Positions 37,231-49,677 of a DNA stretch of 64,000 nucleotides are shown here, piece after piece. Under the pieces are notes generated by a model. That model was not told the origin of the DNA. It saw only the letters and a program-made list of their open reading frames with translations, and ran no database searches. Made by a program: the position numbers and the translations under genes. Each line of letters opens with the position of its first letter. Position 1 is the stretch's first letter. Origin of the DNA: Styela clava (lineage: Eukaryota; Chordata; Ascidiacea; Stolidobranchia; Styelidae); contig NC_135250.1 in assembly GCF_964204865.1 (NCBI RefSeq), positions 15,658,001-15,722,000 on the forward strand, written 5' to 3'.

Positions 37231-37881
37231 CAGGGATGTCCAACCTCTATGGCCGAAGGGCCACATCTAGTTTACGGATGATTGCGCGGGCCACTTGACA
37301 TGGTAGTTGACTACAGGTTAATAACGGGTTAAACAGGTTACAAAATACAGGTTGAAACACAAACAAAACCCTCACACCAACATATATTATATGAACAATG
37401 AATATACAGTAAAATCGAAAGTATTTCAAAGTGAAGTTTGGCACTGCTTTTATCCAACAAGTTGTAAATATTCGATGCGATGGAATGCGAAATTTTTGAC
37501 ATTAATTGGACATGGTTCATCCGTAAAAAATCTTGCTCGTACAAGTAAGTGCTGTCAAATATTGAGGTTATAAAAACTGCCTCTTCACAGACAAAAGGCA
37601 GGAAAACAGATTGAACTACCTGGTGGACAATAAAAATATTTAATAATTATTCAAATATTTCTCTTTTGCAATAACGCCCGCAAAGAGACTCAAAAAAGCT
37701 TTTGAAAGCTAGATGGTACTTCTCGCGCGTTTGAACGACGAAGAATAATTTTTTCATTAGAGGTTTTCAGTAGTGGCTCAGATTTGTGGAAGACATCGGG
37801 ATTCGCATAATAATGCGCGGGCCACTCGGAAACCTTCGGCGGGCAACATGTGTCCCGCGGGCCACGGGTTGGACGACCCTG
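37231..37881 (-). mobile_element. hAT element with transposase-tail remnant
   Basis: Ends are CAGGGATGTCCAACC and, inverted, CAGGGTCGTCCAACC. The neighbouring GTCTAAGC (37221-37228) and GTCTAAGG (37882-37889) look like an 8-bp target duplication, with two extra bases at the left. On the minus strand near 37500-37590 a decayed frame reads FDSTYLYEQDFLRMNHV, resembling the hAT dimerisation block (typically FGSTYLCEQ.FS.MN). A deletion derivative, not autonomous. Confidence 0.65.
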
Positions 37882-38069
37882 GTCTAAGGTCTAATAGTAC
37901 ATTCAATAAAACGCATGAGATATTTTTTATATGATACCTGTATTTGAAAACTATATGAAAGCAATATTGTGCAATAATATTGATTTATAGATATGATATT
38001 CTACTCCATTAGCTTTGCGTTTATTCGTTGCTTAAATCATTAGATCAATTGTTTTTCGCTAGTCACCAC

Positions 38070-39394
38070 TCAGCTGAATATTGTTGCTGGACCTCCGCAT
38101 TGATTGCTCTGGCATGCGAAACAATGAATCATACGAGCTTTTGCTAAAACAAAAAAATAAATGATAGTAAATATGTGATTCTTCAATCGGCTATCTTAAT
38201 TTTATATACTGGCGAGTGTTATATTGATTAATTCGAAAATAAATTCATGGATTGCTATTTTTTATATTTGTCAGGCATATCGTAAAAGCATGCTTTAACT
38301 TATTCGGCATTTCTATCCATGATAGCCTAATTCAATTAGTATTACCCAAGTGATAATGCAACGCATATCGTTGTATATTCCTAGGCTTTCCACGAAATCC
38401 GCCAAAAATAAAAGATTTCTAGCGATGATATATATGATAAAATATTATAATGACATATTAATATGGAAATACAAAAAGCAACATAAAAGTCTCAAGTCAC
38501 AATTGATTGCATTCTGCACTATCCATCGCAGATAATGATACTTGATTAAGAATGAACTTGGAAACTGTGCTTTCTGTTATTGCATGTAGGCAATCATATC
38601 CTAGGTCCGTGTCATATTTTGTAGTGAATACACGAATCTTATGTTTACAATTGTGACATGTAAATTTGAAGTGTGGACTTTTCTGAAGACTATCATGTTT
38701 TCTAATTTTTGAAAAGCCGATTCCAACATTTATATTCGGTTATTTTGACCCCCGTGCTACTCATTTTAGTAATGCTGTATTTTTGTGACAATTAAAAAAT
38801 GGTTTGTAAAATTATTTATGGCACTAACTTGCGGCTTTGCTGAGATTATATTTTTTCTGCAACTTCAACGCCAGTAATCTGCAGTTGTATTTAAACCCCA
38901 TCTTCGCTTTGTTGTAAGTGAAAAGGTAATTCGGGCAATTGTACATATTCCCAGTTGCCCGAGATAGCTAAAAAGTAGTAAGTAAACCTGAATAATTCTG
39001 AATGTACAAATGTAAACAACAATTTAAATATTTGGAGTTATGACTATGATCTGGCACAAAATTTCGTGAATAGATCCCTTTTAAAAAACACCCTGAACGA
39101 TGTTTTAAACTATCAACGTTTTTAGAAACAAACTTCATTTCCTGACTTGATCAATTAAATACAGAAACTGAAATATATAATTAAAATTAGCATACATTAT
39201 TATTGCCTTGTTACAAATATTTATAGCGTCTTACTTACCGGTATATCAGTAATTACTGCAAAAACATTCACATTTTCTCCCAATTCTTCAAACAGTGCTG
39301 AAATATTTTCATAAGATTTATGATTGTTCGTTGTATTGGGCATGTACTGGTCGATATATCCAACTAGAATCTCTGGTGGTAAAGGGCAGGTCGG
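38070..39394 (-). CDS. Unrecognised C-terminal exons of the CUB-Sushi gene
   Basis: The exon 39239-39394 is open and flanked by AAAG| and a perfect GTAAGT donor. It begins PTCPLPPEILVGYIDQY and ends NVNVFAVITDIP. The next two (38829-38901, 38070-38143) were chosen because their phases fit and the frame ends in TGA. They give KYNCRLLALKLQKKYNLSKA and HCFACQSNQCGGPATIFS. No membrane span is seen, so the protein is probably secreted. An alternative phase of the last exon would read SSYDSLFRMPEQSMRRSSNN and stop at 38059. I cannot choose between the two with certainty. Confidence 0.35.
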
Positions 39395-42300
39395 CTTTGA
39401 ATGAAATAAGTTTGCAATAACGTTAGTTGTAACAACGAAAATATGAAAAATTAGTCCTGCCCAGGCTTGTAGTTTATAATTTATTTTACTTTCCTTGGCA
39501 TAACAATCTATTCAAACAAAAGCTTGATTTCTACCAAAAAATGTTGCAGAAAGGTTGAAGTAAAATGAACATACTAAACGTACGCTAATTATATCTGGAT
39601 ATATAGTACAATTCAATGGATATGTATAATATGTCAATACGACACGGTTGAGTTTCTCAAAGCATAACATCCAACAACTCCGTTGAGTAACGTTCAAAAA
39701 ATATTTGGAGCAATGCTTCAAGTGCTCATAGCTTTCCAAAAACTAGTTTACCTACAGTTTGGTGCCATAGCCCATAGATTGAAGCAATTATATGTTAACA
39801 ATTGATTTCAGAATATATATATATAATTGATTTCAGTTCATGTATTCAGTAAAGCAATTTTATTTATATGTATTCATTTAAAATAACATATCTCCGATAT
39901 TTTATTGGACACGTAGTGGACATAACGATCGTTTCAATATTATGTTGTTGTTGTTGTTGTTCTTGTTCTTTGACACGTTTTTAAAAAGTCGCTTTTCTCT
40001 TCGAATACTGACCCAATTGCTTTGAAATTTTCAGTGGTTAAAGATAAAAATTTTCTCCAGAAGGCTATTACTTTTTTTTTCGCTATGACGTCATCAAAAT
40101 TATGTGACTCTACGTGTCCATATATTTGAGCATAGCTCTCTTGTTCTTGTTCTTTGACACGTTTTGAAAAAATCGCTTCTCTCTTTGATTACTGGACCAA
40201 TTGCTTTGAAATTTTCAGTGGTTTAAGATAAAATTTTTCTCCAGAAGGCTATTACTTTTTTTCGCTATGACGTCATCAAAATTATGTGGCTCCACGTGTC
40301 CATGTATTTGAGCATAGCTCTCTTGTTTAAAATGTTATACATTTGTATAAACCAAACACTTACATCTGTAATATTGCTGATGCAAATGTCAATGATTTCT
40401 GAACGGGGTATACATAAAGGGACATTAGTATATTCCCCGTTTCTACAGTCAGTTGTCATGTTTCCGTGAAGCTCGAATTCGAGGTCACATATGACGTCGC
40501 ATTTTGAATAAAGTGGTTTGTTACCAACTCTCGTACAGTTGCTAACACCATTTGGCACATCGAGTTGATTACAGAAGATAATGCCTACAAATAAATGAGA
40601 ATTGTAATCAGTGTACATATTTTATGTTACTTTATGTGAGTTTGTAAATAATCCTTAATTTTCAAAGGCTGAATGTGTTATGGATTATTTTTATTATACG
40701 CATCAGGAAACGTTCTGAAACACATTTTGAGGGAAATCATAATACTCTACCTACTGTTAAATATTTACGCATGGAATAAACTACTTTTATGACATCACTG
40801 TAATGTTAAAAATTTCAGCGGAGTCATTTCGTTTAGATCACGGTCGGCAACCTACGGCCCGCGGAGTAATATAATCCGGCCCGCCCTCCGCTGAATTGTG
40901 GTAAAAACAGCTGTTTTGACGAATATATTCTTTACGTAACAGAATTTATTGTGAGACACGTGTAGACTAAATTATAATATAACCTAAAAAGTATATAATT
41001 CGTAATTACTCGTTTAATGAGTCTATAATTTAATTATAATTAGACAAATGGCAACAAAACACAGAAAATTTGATGCTAAGTGCAAAGGGTTCAATGGCGC
41101 CGAGAATATTCAAATGGAATTTTTTGAGACGCAATGCAATGAAGAAATAAATCTATATTCTATTCGAGAGATGTATCACTGTTTGATTTTTATCATGAAA
41201 AGTATCATCCGTTCGGTTTTCAACTTTCTAAAAATATGTGCGGCCCGCCAACGACATGCACCTTTAATTTTGGGCCGCGAGCGACAAATGGTTGCCGACC
41301 CCTGGTTTAGATGAATCGATTTCTCAAAATAGGTGAATCAAGACGGGATCGAGTCGATAACACGAGTCTCCCCAATACCGTTCAAAGTTGCAAAATGCTG
41401 ACACTCCGGTACCTATCTGGTACAATTTATTGTATTTTAATTATCACCTCTCGTTTGTACATAAGTTGCGTAAAATCCTCCCTTCCTAACTTCATCGTTT
41501 GTCACAAAGTGCATTATAACTCGGTTCGTTTTCGACTTGAATTTGAAACCACCTTTTCTGTATCCAGAATATATTTGGAGCATTTTATCATCCCCTCTAC
41601 CATCCTGAATCTAAACATATTATGGATTTTATTTCATGATTAGTAAGCAGAATAAAAAAAAAATTGGAGGCGTACATTTGTGGAAGGTTGGCGATATGAA
41701 AACAGCGGGTAGTAAAGTTGGGGATAATATGAGTAAGATATGGATGAACAAGGCTAATAGGAAGAGGTGGACATGAGAGCCCAATCGTCTCGCGAGAATG
41801 AGAGAATAAAATAAACCAATAATGAAAAATTATAATTACCCTCAGATAATCAGATTTTGTTCCATTCTCTGGCGATAATTCCAACTCGAAGTAATTAAAC
41901 TCAAGTTCAATTGAATATCCCATCGGGGCTCTTATAACGTAATCACATGTGAAGCTATTTGGATATTTGAAATTCGGATAGCCTCGACTCTTAATTTCTC
42001 CTTTTGGTGAGTACATTCTTCTAGTCGTGCAGCTCTCAGTGGGTTTGCGAACTTAATTAATACGGGGAAAAAATTATTGTAGAGTAGACTTTTGGTAAGT
42101 TCGGTACTTAGCTTTTCATTGATAAGATCTTTTAGTCTGTGGTGTCATTCTGATATTGGGTATAAAATTTTCATGTTTATTTCTTATTTACATCATCGAA
42201 GAATAATAATTGCTATTGCAATCTCGTCGTTTGCTATTCAAATATTATATTCTTTAAGTTAATAAATCATTTTATTTTTATTATATTTATCAGTACACTC

Positions 42301-45300
42301 TCAGTTTCCGTGAATTCCGTGAATTGCCAATTGTTCAATTTAGGAAAAATATATTATAACGCAGCTGCCCGCTACTGTTATGTACAATAGCAAGAGTTCT
42401 GCTTTCTTGAACTATTTCTCTCTTGTGAAATCCGATGTAAATAAGTGAAATATGTGAAATAATAGAGAACATTTCATTAGAGTTTAAATTCTTATACTTT
42501 AAATCAGGCCTGCTTCCACACGCATCCCCTGTAACAACATAGGTATTCTTTGAATCAATTATATATAGTACAGACAGAAAAATTATTTAAATTACATTTT
42601 TCATTTTATATTAAATTTATATCCATACAAGTCTGGATTGTTTGTGGAATTTTTGTACCGTCTGGATAAATCAACAAATCTCTCAGGCAATTGCCGATTA
42701 CGGCATTCCAGTTCTCATTCAAAAAACATCGACGCGATATTCGTCTATACCAGGGATGGCGAACCACTGACCCGCGGGTCACAAACTATTATAATGTGCC
42801 GTCAGTTGGGCAGTCAGGACTGCGATCGCCTATATTCAAATTGTTAATTTCCGGTATGATAATTTTCAAAACCCCTAATCTTGGACGCATGTCTGCACCG
42901 TTGTGAGCCGTTATTCAGCTATTGGCTCTGACATCGTTTATGACATAACAATGTAATTGATGTTCATTTCTCGCAACGTCTTGTCTCTTTCAGAAGTGCA
43001 TTTGCTGACTGTTTTAGGGGTTAAACGATAACTAGATGCTACTTTGCATTTTATTAGTTTCTCACCTTCAATGCTGTTGAGAATACAAAATCTTTCCGAC
43101 TTGAAATAAAAGCCTAGATTAACAATGGGGCAGTGTAAAATTGCTTTTAATATGGTTAAAGCTGATAGAAAAAGATAACACTACCAGAGTGGAATTCCCT
43201 CCAAACTCTTTGGAACCGTGAAATAATTTGCCGCATCATACTAAACGTAATTCATACGCGTACACTAATTTCATAAATTCGAGTGCCATAAAAAGTCCTT
43301 GATACAAGTGCTGTATCAGTAACGCAATAAACTACACCAACATTAACTGAACCGCTGTATCATGATTTGTTTCAGAAACTTCTTATAGATATATACAAAC
43401 TTTTTAAATATCTTTGACCCACTCTTTTCTGTTCCGCGATAAAAATATAAATTTTGACCCATTCATTGAAAAAGGTTCGCCATCCCTGGTCTATGTAATA
43501 AGACTATTAGTCGAGAACCACCTTCTAACGAGGTGGACGCGCATTATTTACGCGGATGTGCACACCGTGAGTACCTAAAATTAGCCTCCAGTGTCTGTTA
43601 TTTTTGTTTGAATTTAACCAGTCTGACGCTAAACAATGGCTGGCGAGGGTCAACGCTGTGGAACGAACTACCGAACCAGAATTTCAGTAGCCATTTTAAA
43701 TGATTATATATGAAATAGAAAATTGTGCATATTAATGCTGGAACTAAATTTGTGAAATTTGCTCTACAAATAACATAGTTCATAATACATAAATTATACC
43801 AAAAGCATTTCATGAACAAATGTTAATATTTAAAAAAAATGATTGTTTCATGTAACCAATGCCATGGGATACTATTCGTTGACATACATCACACCATTCA
43901 TTGAAACATGACTTCGGCAGAATATAAGTAATGATTAGTTAATTGGTTTAGGTTCAATAAATAGGTTCAAATACAACATACTTAAATATTCAGCTTCATA
44001 ACCAGAATAAGAAATACTCAAATCCGAGGCGAAGTTCAGTTTAACGTATCTGGTCTGAGATTCAAACCGATATGGCGTTTTCAATGATCCGGTGAGGAAG
44101 AGGGTTTGTAAAAATCCATCTTCCCTGCCATCGGTTATCTGAAACGAGAATAAATTATTTAAACTAAATTGAGTATTCAGATTATTTTATAACGGAAAAT
44201 ATATATTCAAACTGATTACGTAACGTTTGATGATGATTAACTTTTTTTAAAAATAATGATCATGATAATGAATCCTATTTATTGATATTAAAATTTACGA
44301 ACGAAGCGCATTGGGTATCAAAATGCGTAGTACCCAGGGCCGGATTTACCAATAGACCAGGCAGGCTGAAGCCTAGGGCCTCAACGTCAAGGGGCCTCGA
44401 AGTTAGAGAGAAATTCTGAGCTCGAAAATATGAAGGGGCCTCGCAAATAGAATAGCCTAGGGCCTCTCATGATCTAAATCCGGCCCTGGTAGTACCCACA
44501 ATGTGTATCAGCAAAACGCCTCTATGTTGCTTTAGAAACCCTTCGACTGCGTGGTGTGGAAAAGGGGTTTTCCACGAGTTTATGAAAAATTAACCTGCAC
44601 TTTGCCCAACAAAGCCTCAAAATCTCATCCTATAGGTAGCCAAATGTACTTTCTTCGAAATGAACGAAGCCGTCCATAAGCGAATTGATCCGTAGTATGA
44701 TGTAGTATTCACCTTCAAATAATCTTTCATTTGTCCTTTACATGGTCTTTCAGTACGGAATGACGTGATCACAATTTCTATAGCGTCGTTTAAATCTCCA
44801 CTGATGATGTGTTCGCACGAAGTATTGTGTGGATAATTTTCCGGGTAGTTAGGAGATCGAATGAAGCCGCTTGGCGGGGTCTTTAGTATTTCACCGATAT
44901 CTAAATACGTAAAACCACATCGGCAATGTTTTGTTGTAACGAAAACGGTTGATATAGTACAATATGACATAAAAAGACTACATCGGATCTTTGGTATAAG
45001 CCTAACAGTACAGACAGCAATGGGAAGGCAATAAAAATACGCCCCGCATATAAGTTATTCTATGTCTAGCTAATAGAACTGGAACATTCAGCAAGAATAT
45101 GTCTTCAATGAAAGCATTCTTCCATTAAAATGCTGAAATGTCATAAAGGCTTGAAAAATAAAAAAAAAACGAAATAGACGTTAACCACAATCGAAATTCG
45201 ATTACTTTACGGAGATTTTCTACAACTCGTTATTTTGATGCAATAAAATTGCAATTTTATTAATTACAATTAAGAACATGTATATGGAGTTTCTCTCGAC

Positions 45301-45791
45301 ATCACTGCTCCCATTATAAGTATATGTTTTTGGGTCAAATATTTTTGTTGTCAAGAATCAAATATTCCTTCATCTACTTATAATTTGGTCATTCCTCTAC
45401 ATTTAGGTCACTCATTATCTTTTAACTTGCATCAAAAATAAGAAAAAATAAAAACATATCTTAATTTAAATGATGGAATATCTTTAATGTATCAAATATT
45501 TTTGAACCCAGAACCCTACTAATCTATTTTAATTGCAGCACTTATATCTATACTTGTGAATCCCAACAATTCTGTCACTATAAATCGCGGTGTTGGTTAA
45601 TATTCCCACCCAAGCTGTAGGTCTTCTACTACTATTGCATTCTCAAATAGACATATAACCATATATGTGCTGAAAAAGACCCTACCATGTATTCCAGCTG
45701 CTTGAACAAATGTAAAAACGAAAAAATAAGCAGTCCATAGTATTTCCATACTAATGTATTGATGCATATTGGTTTCATATACAAATAACAT
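38070..45791 (-). CDS. Secreted CUB-CUB-Sushi protein, 9-exon model
   Basis: Minus-strand exons: 45686-45791 (signal peptide, MEILWTAYFFVFTFVQAAG), 44713-44900 and 43982-44138 (CUB 1), 41840-42051 and 41448-41610 (CUB 2), 40364-40584 (Sushi/CCP), 39239-39394, 38829-38901 and 38070-38143. All phases agree (1,0,1,0,1,0,0,1), giving 449 residues. Each CUB domain is split by a phase-0 intron at the same place (DYLK| and DYLR|). CUB 1 has GFIRSPNYPENYPHN and CUB 2 has GEIKSRGYPNFKYPNSFTCDY, both typical N-terminal CUB strands. The Sushi exon starts FCNQLDVPNGVSNC. CUB plus Sushi modules are common in complement-type proteases and adhesion proteins. The last three exons encode an unrecognised tail, and the final two are tentative. 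Splice acceptor 6 nt upstream of the ATG. Confidence 0.7.
39957..40325. repeat. Tandem duplication, unit 184 bp, in a CUB-gene intron
   Basis: Copies at 39957-40140 and 40141-40325 both run from TTGTTCTTGTTCTTTGACAC to ATTTGAGCATAGCTCTC and include GACGTCATCAAAATTATGTG. A short GTT microsatellite precedes the first copy. The second copy ends just before the Sushi exon's donor side. Confidence 0.85.
40839..41304 (+). mobile_element. hAT element with internally deleted transposase
   Basis: Ends are CACGGTCGGCAACCT and, inverted, CAGGGGTCGGCAACCA. Perfect 8-bp target duplication GTTTAGAT at 40831-40838 and 41305-41312. From 41048 a frame opens MATKHRKFDAKCKGFNG, like the start of ZBED5/GTF2IRD2-type hAT transposases. 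It soon jumps to IQMEFFETQCNEEI, which resembles a segment near their C-terminus, suggesting a large internal deletion. It lies in the intron between CUB 2 and Sushi. Confidence 0.85.
42751..43488. mobile_element. hAT-type non-autonomous element, 738 bp
   Basis: Perfect 15-bp inverted ends CAGGGATGGCGAACC. Flanks GTCTATAC (42743-42750) and GTCTATGT (43489-43496) match at six of eight bases. No transposase recognised. Inserted in the intron between the two CUB domains. Confidence 0.8.
44335..44488. mobile_element. Short hAT-type MITE, 154 bp
   Basis: Perfect inverted ends CAGGGCCGGATTTA / TAAATCCGGCCCTG and a perfect 8-bp target duplication GTAGTACC (44327-44334, 44489-44496). Inside, GCCTAGGGCCTC is repeated. 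It sits in the intron that splits CUB 1. Confidence 0.9.
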
Positions 45792-45797
45792 AGAAAC

Positions 45798-45815
45798 CTA
45801 AAAAGTTAATATAAC
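45798..45815 (-). other. Splice acceptor 6 nt upstream of CUB-gene ATG
   Basis: On the minus strand TATTAACTTTTTAG is followed by GTTTCT and then the ATG at 45791. Same arrangement as at three plus-strand genes. A second in-frame ATG (45749) directly precedes the hydrophobic signal sequence and could also be used. Confidence 0.35.
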
Positions 45816-46889
45816 AGGAAGAAATTCAATTAATCAATCATTCAATTAGTTAATGTAAAGCAAAAGTTAGCAAAAGAATACTATTCCTATTGTATAATAT
45901 CGGCAGTAGCGATTTTTTATGTAAGTGTTCGGTTAGGATAATTCGCGTGAAATCTCTATTTTTTTTAGAAAACTAGAAATTATTGTAGTTAAATTATCGC
46001 TTCCAACTCAGCAGCTATCGCTTCTGAGTCTGTTCACCTGAACACATATTGTCACCCCGTACCCACCCCGTATAAATAAATCAAACATATTAACTTCAAC
46101 TAAAACTATTTTTTGAAGAAACGAGATTTTACGATAAAAGTCGCGGGATCGTGTGATTACTGAAATATATCGAATACGTCACGAAGCCAAAAATGCCCCT
46201 TGTCATTTAAATGAAAAGAAAATTAAATGGCCTCGCAAATTATTGGGTCTCGATCTTTACAAACAACCGAATTTCCTTTCGAAGTGGAATTAAGTGGATC
46301 CAACCACACATTGTTCTGATGTTGATATAACACCAATTTATCTCTATTTCGCTAGATTTCCTATTCTCACATGTATCATAGATCGATCACGTATAAAAAT
46401 GAGTATCCACCCGTCATCCACACTTAATCAGAATATCTGTTGGAATTTATAGCGTGACTTCGTAAAACTAATCTGCGAATCACCCATCCATCGCTTTAAA
46501 ATGACCGGTCTGTCACGCAAGTAGCCGGCGCTGACCATCAATATGCGTTCGTCTGTTAAATAGCATTCAGTATGTTTAAAAATGTTATTTTCCTCTTTAA
46601 TTTTAATTAAATATTAAATATATGTATTTCATTTTAAAATTAATATTTTCGTTACAATTGCTAAGATAATAGTTAGACTTCAACCGATGCGCATTGTGCT
46701 ATTTATGTGATGTCAAACTGAAGATTTTGATAATTTCTCTTACCTTAGCAGTTCTCTGTATCAAAGTGACTAATTGGGCATGGCGTTATTAAAAGCGATT
46801 ATTGTCATAACAGCAAGATGTATTAATATTACATCAACACAAAAAACAAAACTGAATGAGTGTAGAATAATTCGAATAGACAATTTTTG

Positions 46890-46924
<35 letters not shown>

Positions 46925-49048
46925 ATCCATGCGTCGTCGAAGACGCACACAACAATACACTGTTGTCGCTTTACGTTTAGTTCATTCAGTTTTGCAATGG
47001 AAAAATTTTAATTCCCCGAATGTCTGTCTGAAAGTAAGTAGATTGTATTTAGGGTTACAAAGTTAGTTAACACACTAGCACACTTTCTGACAGTGCGTTC
47101 TTTTCTTTTGAGACATTATTACACGACCCTTACGGTAAATAATTAAAAAAAAAAAAATTTGTGTTCTATTCTAGAATGTTATAAAACACAGGTTTCCAGT
47201 GATTTTTCAACCTCTGACCAATCCGAAATTGAGCTAGAACCGAGCATCATTCATGACAACGTATTCATGTCGAGCGTCTCATGTTTTTTGTTCGATGGCA
47301 AAAACCCAGATTAACTAAATAAGAACACCGGTAGTCCATGTTCAAGATTCCTTGCCTCTCAACTCAGATTATTTCAGCTTTTCTACAACCAGGTATCTTC
47401 CAATGGATCCGTACTCGAAATATAAATTTATATAGCCTACACTCAATAAATAATACTGGTTTCAAGAGTTCAATAACTGTGTAATCTAACTAGCAGCACA
47501 TATTTGTTGCTTTGTGTAATAATACATCGTACTCAATCAGTTTATCCAAACGTAAAAATAAATTTAATAACTTATCAAAGGATATTCCTACGGATGTTCC
47601 TGAATCACCACATGCAATAAGTGATGTACATGTTCTTAAATATTCATTCTCAAACATACACCACATTTTTAGTTCTTCGATGTCGCCTTCGAGGTCACGT
47701 ACTCTAATTAACATTTTTAGTGCTATTTCAACCCCGATAGTTTCCTGCAGTCAAGGTTATTTTTCCTTTCTGTTACTATACCAATTCGTTAATAATGAAA
47801 CAGTGCCCACGAGTTACACCAGTTTGGAATTGCGATTTTAGTCAACAGTGCAGATGCACATCTCTAAAATATATTTGTTGTGGTCAATGCTGAATTCGTT
47901 TTCGCTTGTGAAAGCTTGGTGAATAGCATCCAAGCATATGTCATATTAACAATAAAAACTATGATCTTAATTTTATATAAAAATATTTTTCAGTTCTATT
48001 ACTGTAAAAATTTTCCAAGGTAAATTTCTGCGTCCGAGAAGACGACATTAACGTACAATCTTAGTATTGCGCATTCACCAAAACAATCTATATTTTCTTT
48101 TATATGGTGCGTAATTGAATTGGAAAGTTATCGTCCATGTAATAGTATTACAAGCGTATGGCGTCGGTGATTTAATCTCACTATGTTGCAAAGAAGCTTG
48201 GGTGTTAATTGAATGGTACGTGTGATTTGCCAGACGGCTTAATTTCAAAGAGTCGTATTATATGGCCATCGAAGAGGCAAATATTCATATTAATGTTCTG
48301 TTTTATTTCGATCTGAAGTAGACACACAATTTTCATTCATTCTATTTCCTAATAGTTTATATCTAAACGGTAATGAATTATTGTGTGAAATACATAATCT
48401 TCTCTTGCATTTCAAATCTCCGAATTGGTGTTATACTTAGGATTTATATGTATAATTTTCCTATAGTATGTGGAAGACTATAAAATTCTGATTCGGATAA
48501 ATTGAAAAAAAAAAGATCGCTGGGTAAAAGATTCTTCTCTTTCGATTACGGCTCCAGAATTTGGGTAAAAAAATCTATTTGGTTGGCTCCGGAATAAGGA
48601 ATTACGGTGTTAAATAGTTCCCTCAATACTACGGGCGTGCGTGCATAATTACAAAATCATCTTAATGATCAATTTTATATTTTCTGTCCCCGCAGTGAAT
48701 GTTGAATCAGAGGGATCCAGATTAAATAAAACTGAATTACAACACAAGTGCATTATATATATATCACTTTTATAATGAAAAATAAATATATATACTACCA
48801 CCCAATCGGTTTAGAGCTTTAGGCATTGCAATATGAATACCAGAGTGACTTGTCAAACTCAGTTCAGTGAAATTGCTGATGTCTTCGTGTTGCAATTAGA
48901 ATAACTATGATACTTCCTCAACAATTTTTGTGTAGTTACATTTTTTACAAAATTTTATACTAATAAGCATCAAGTCGCCATAAGTATCAATAATTTTAAA
49001 CGAAAGCAATTTTGATCTTGGATATTGCACATTGTATATATATCACGA
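45816..49048. other. Intergenic region upstream of the CUB gene
   Basis: Contains a TA microsatellite at 46892-46921 and otherwise AT-rich unique sequence. Presumably holds the CUB-gene promoter and the 3'UTR of the minus TSP1 gene. One weak exon candidate is listed separately. Confidence 0.45.
47490..47744 (-). other. Possible isolated exon, unrecognised
   Basis: On the minus strand, after TTGACTGCAG, an open frame of 84 codons reads ETIGVEIALKMLIRVRDLEG and ends LHKATNMCC, then TAG. The composition is protein-like (heptad-like Leu/Ile spacing), but there is no family match I can name and no partner exon. It may be chance or a transposon piece. Confidence 0.2.
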
Positions 49049-49677
49049 TCAACACGGCTGTTCTCGATAGTCATCCCCGCCAATTGTATTTTTGCACAAA
49101 AGAGGCTGAACGTCCTGTTGAAAAATAACAATATATAAGTTACGTTTGGTACTAGAAAAATTCCTACCCAATAAAGAGTTTTTTATTTGATTGTTTGTTA
49201 AATGTCATATCTTAAGACTCTTGAGTGAATTCTCATGGATGTAATTATGCAAACGCCGCTACATTCAGTCATTTGGGGAAAACGTGTTTTGGACGAAACT
49301 GTGCATATCTTTTGCATACTCAGGAGGTCATAAGACTTGGAAGCAAGTGATTATGGGTAAAATTCTGTAAACGCAAGCGAGAAAATACGATTGGCAGTAA
49401 ACAGGCAAAAGCATTTTCATGGAAATGTTCGTACAAAGATAGATTTTATAAAATTTAACATTTGCAATGTGTAATGACGTCATTTCATCGTATGAAAATA
49501 AAATTAAAACATGGATGGGTCAATATGTCTAGAGGAGTCAAAATCTGACCTGTCTATTTTTCAAGCAATATCTTGTGGACGACCTGAATCTGTTACCCGA
49601 TGATCCAACTCGGCATTTCGACCAAGGTTGCCACGAGTCCCATTCATATGAACCGACAGAAGGCAACGAATAAAATT
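49049..49677 (-). CDS. Split terminal TSP1 repeat of the minus array gene
   Basis: Exon 49550-49677 contains YEWDSWQPWSKC and RSSTRYC and ends CAG|GTCAGA in phase 0. Exon 49049-49114 reads DVQPLLC through DYREQPC and ends in TGA. The plus-strand gene ends the same way (YEWGEWKSWSRC, SSTRAC, phase-0 intron, DVSPHLC, NYKERIC). The shared intron position within a TSP1 module shows common descent of the two genes' 3' ends. Confidence 0.85.

Larger units (their letters stand above)
35868..38069. other. Convergent intergenic region
   Basis: Contains the 3'UTR of the protease-TSP1 gene (AATAAA at 36121), the exon relic at 36561-36645, a hAT element at 37231-37881, and on the minus strand an AATAAA (plus TTTATT at 38020-38025) for the CUB/Sushi gene. 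Confidence 0.5.
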
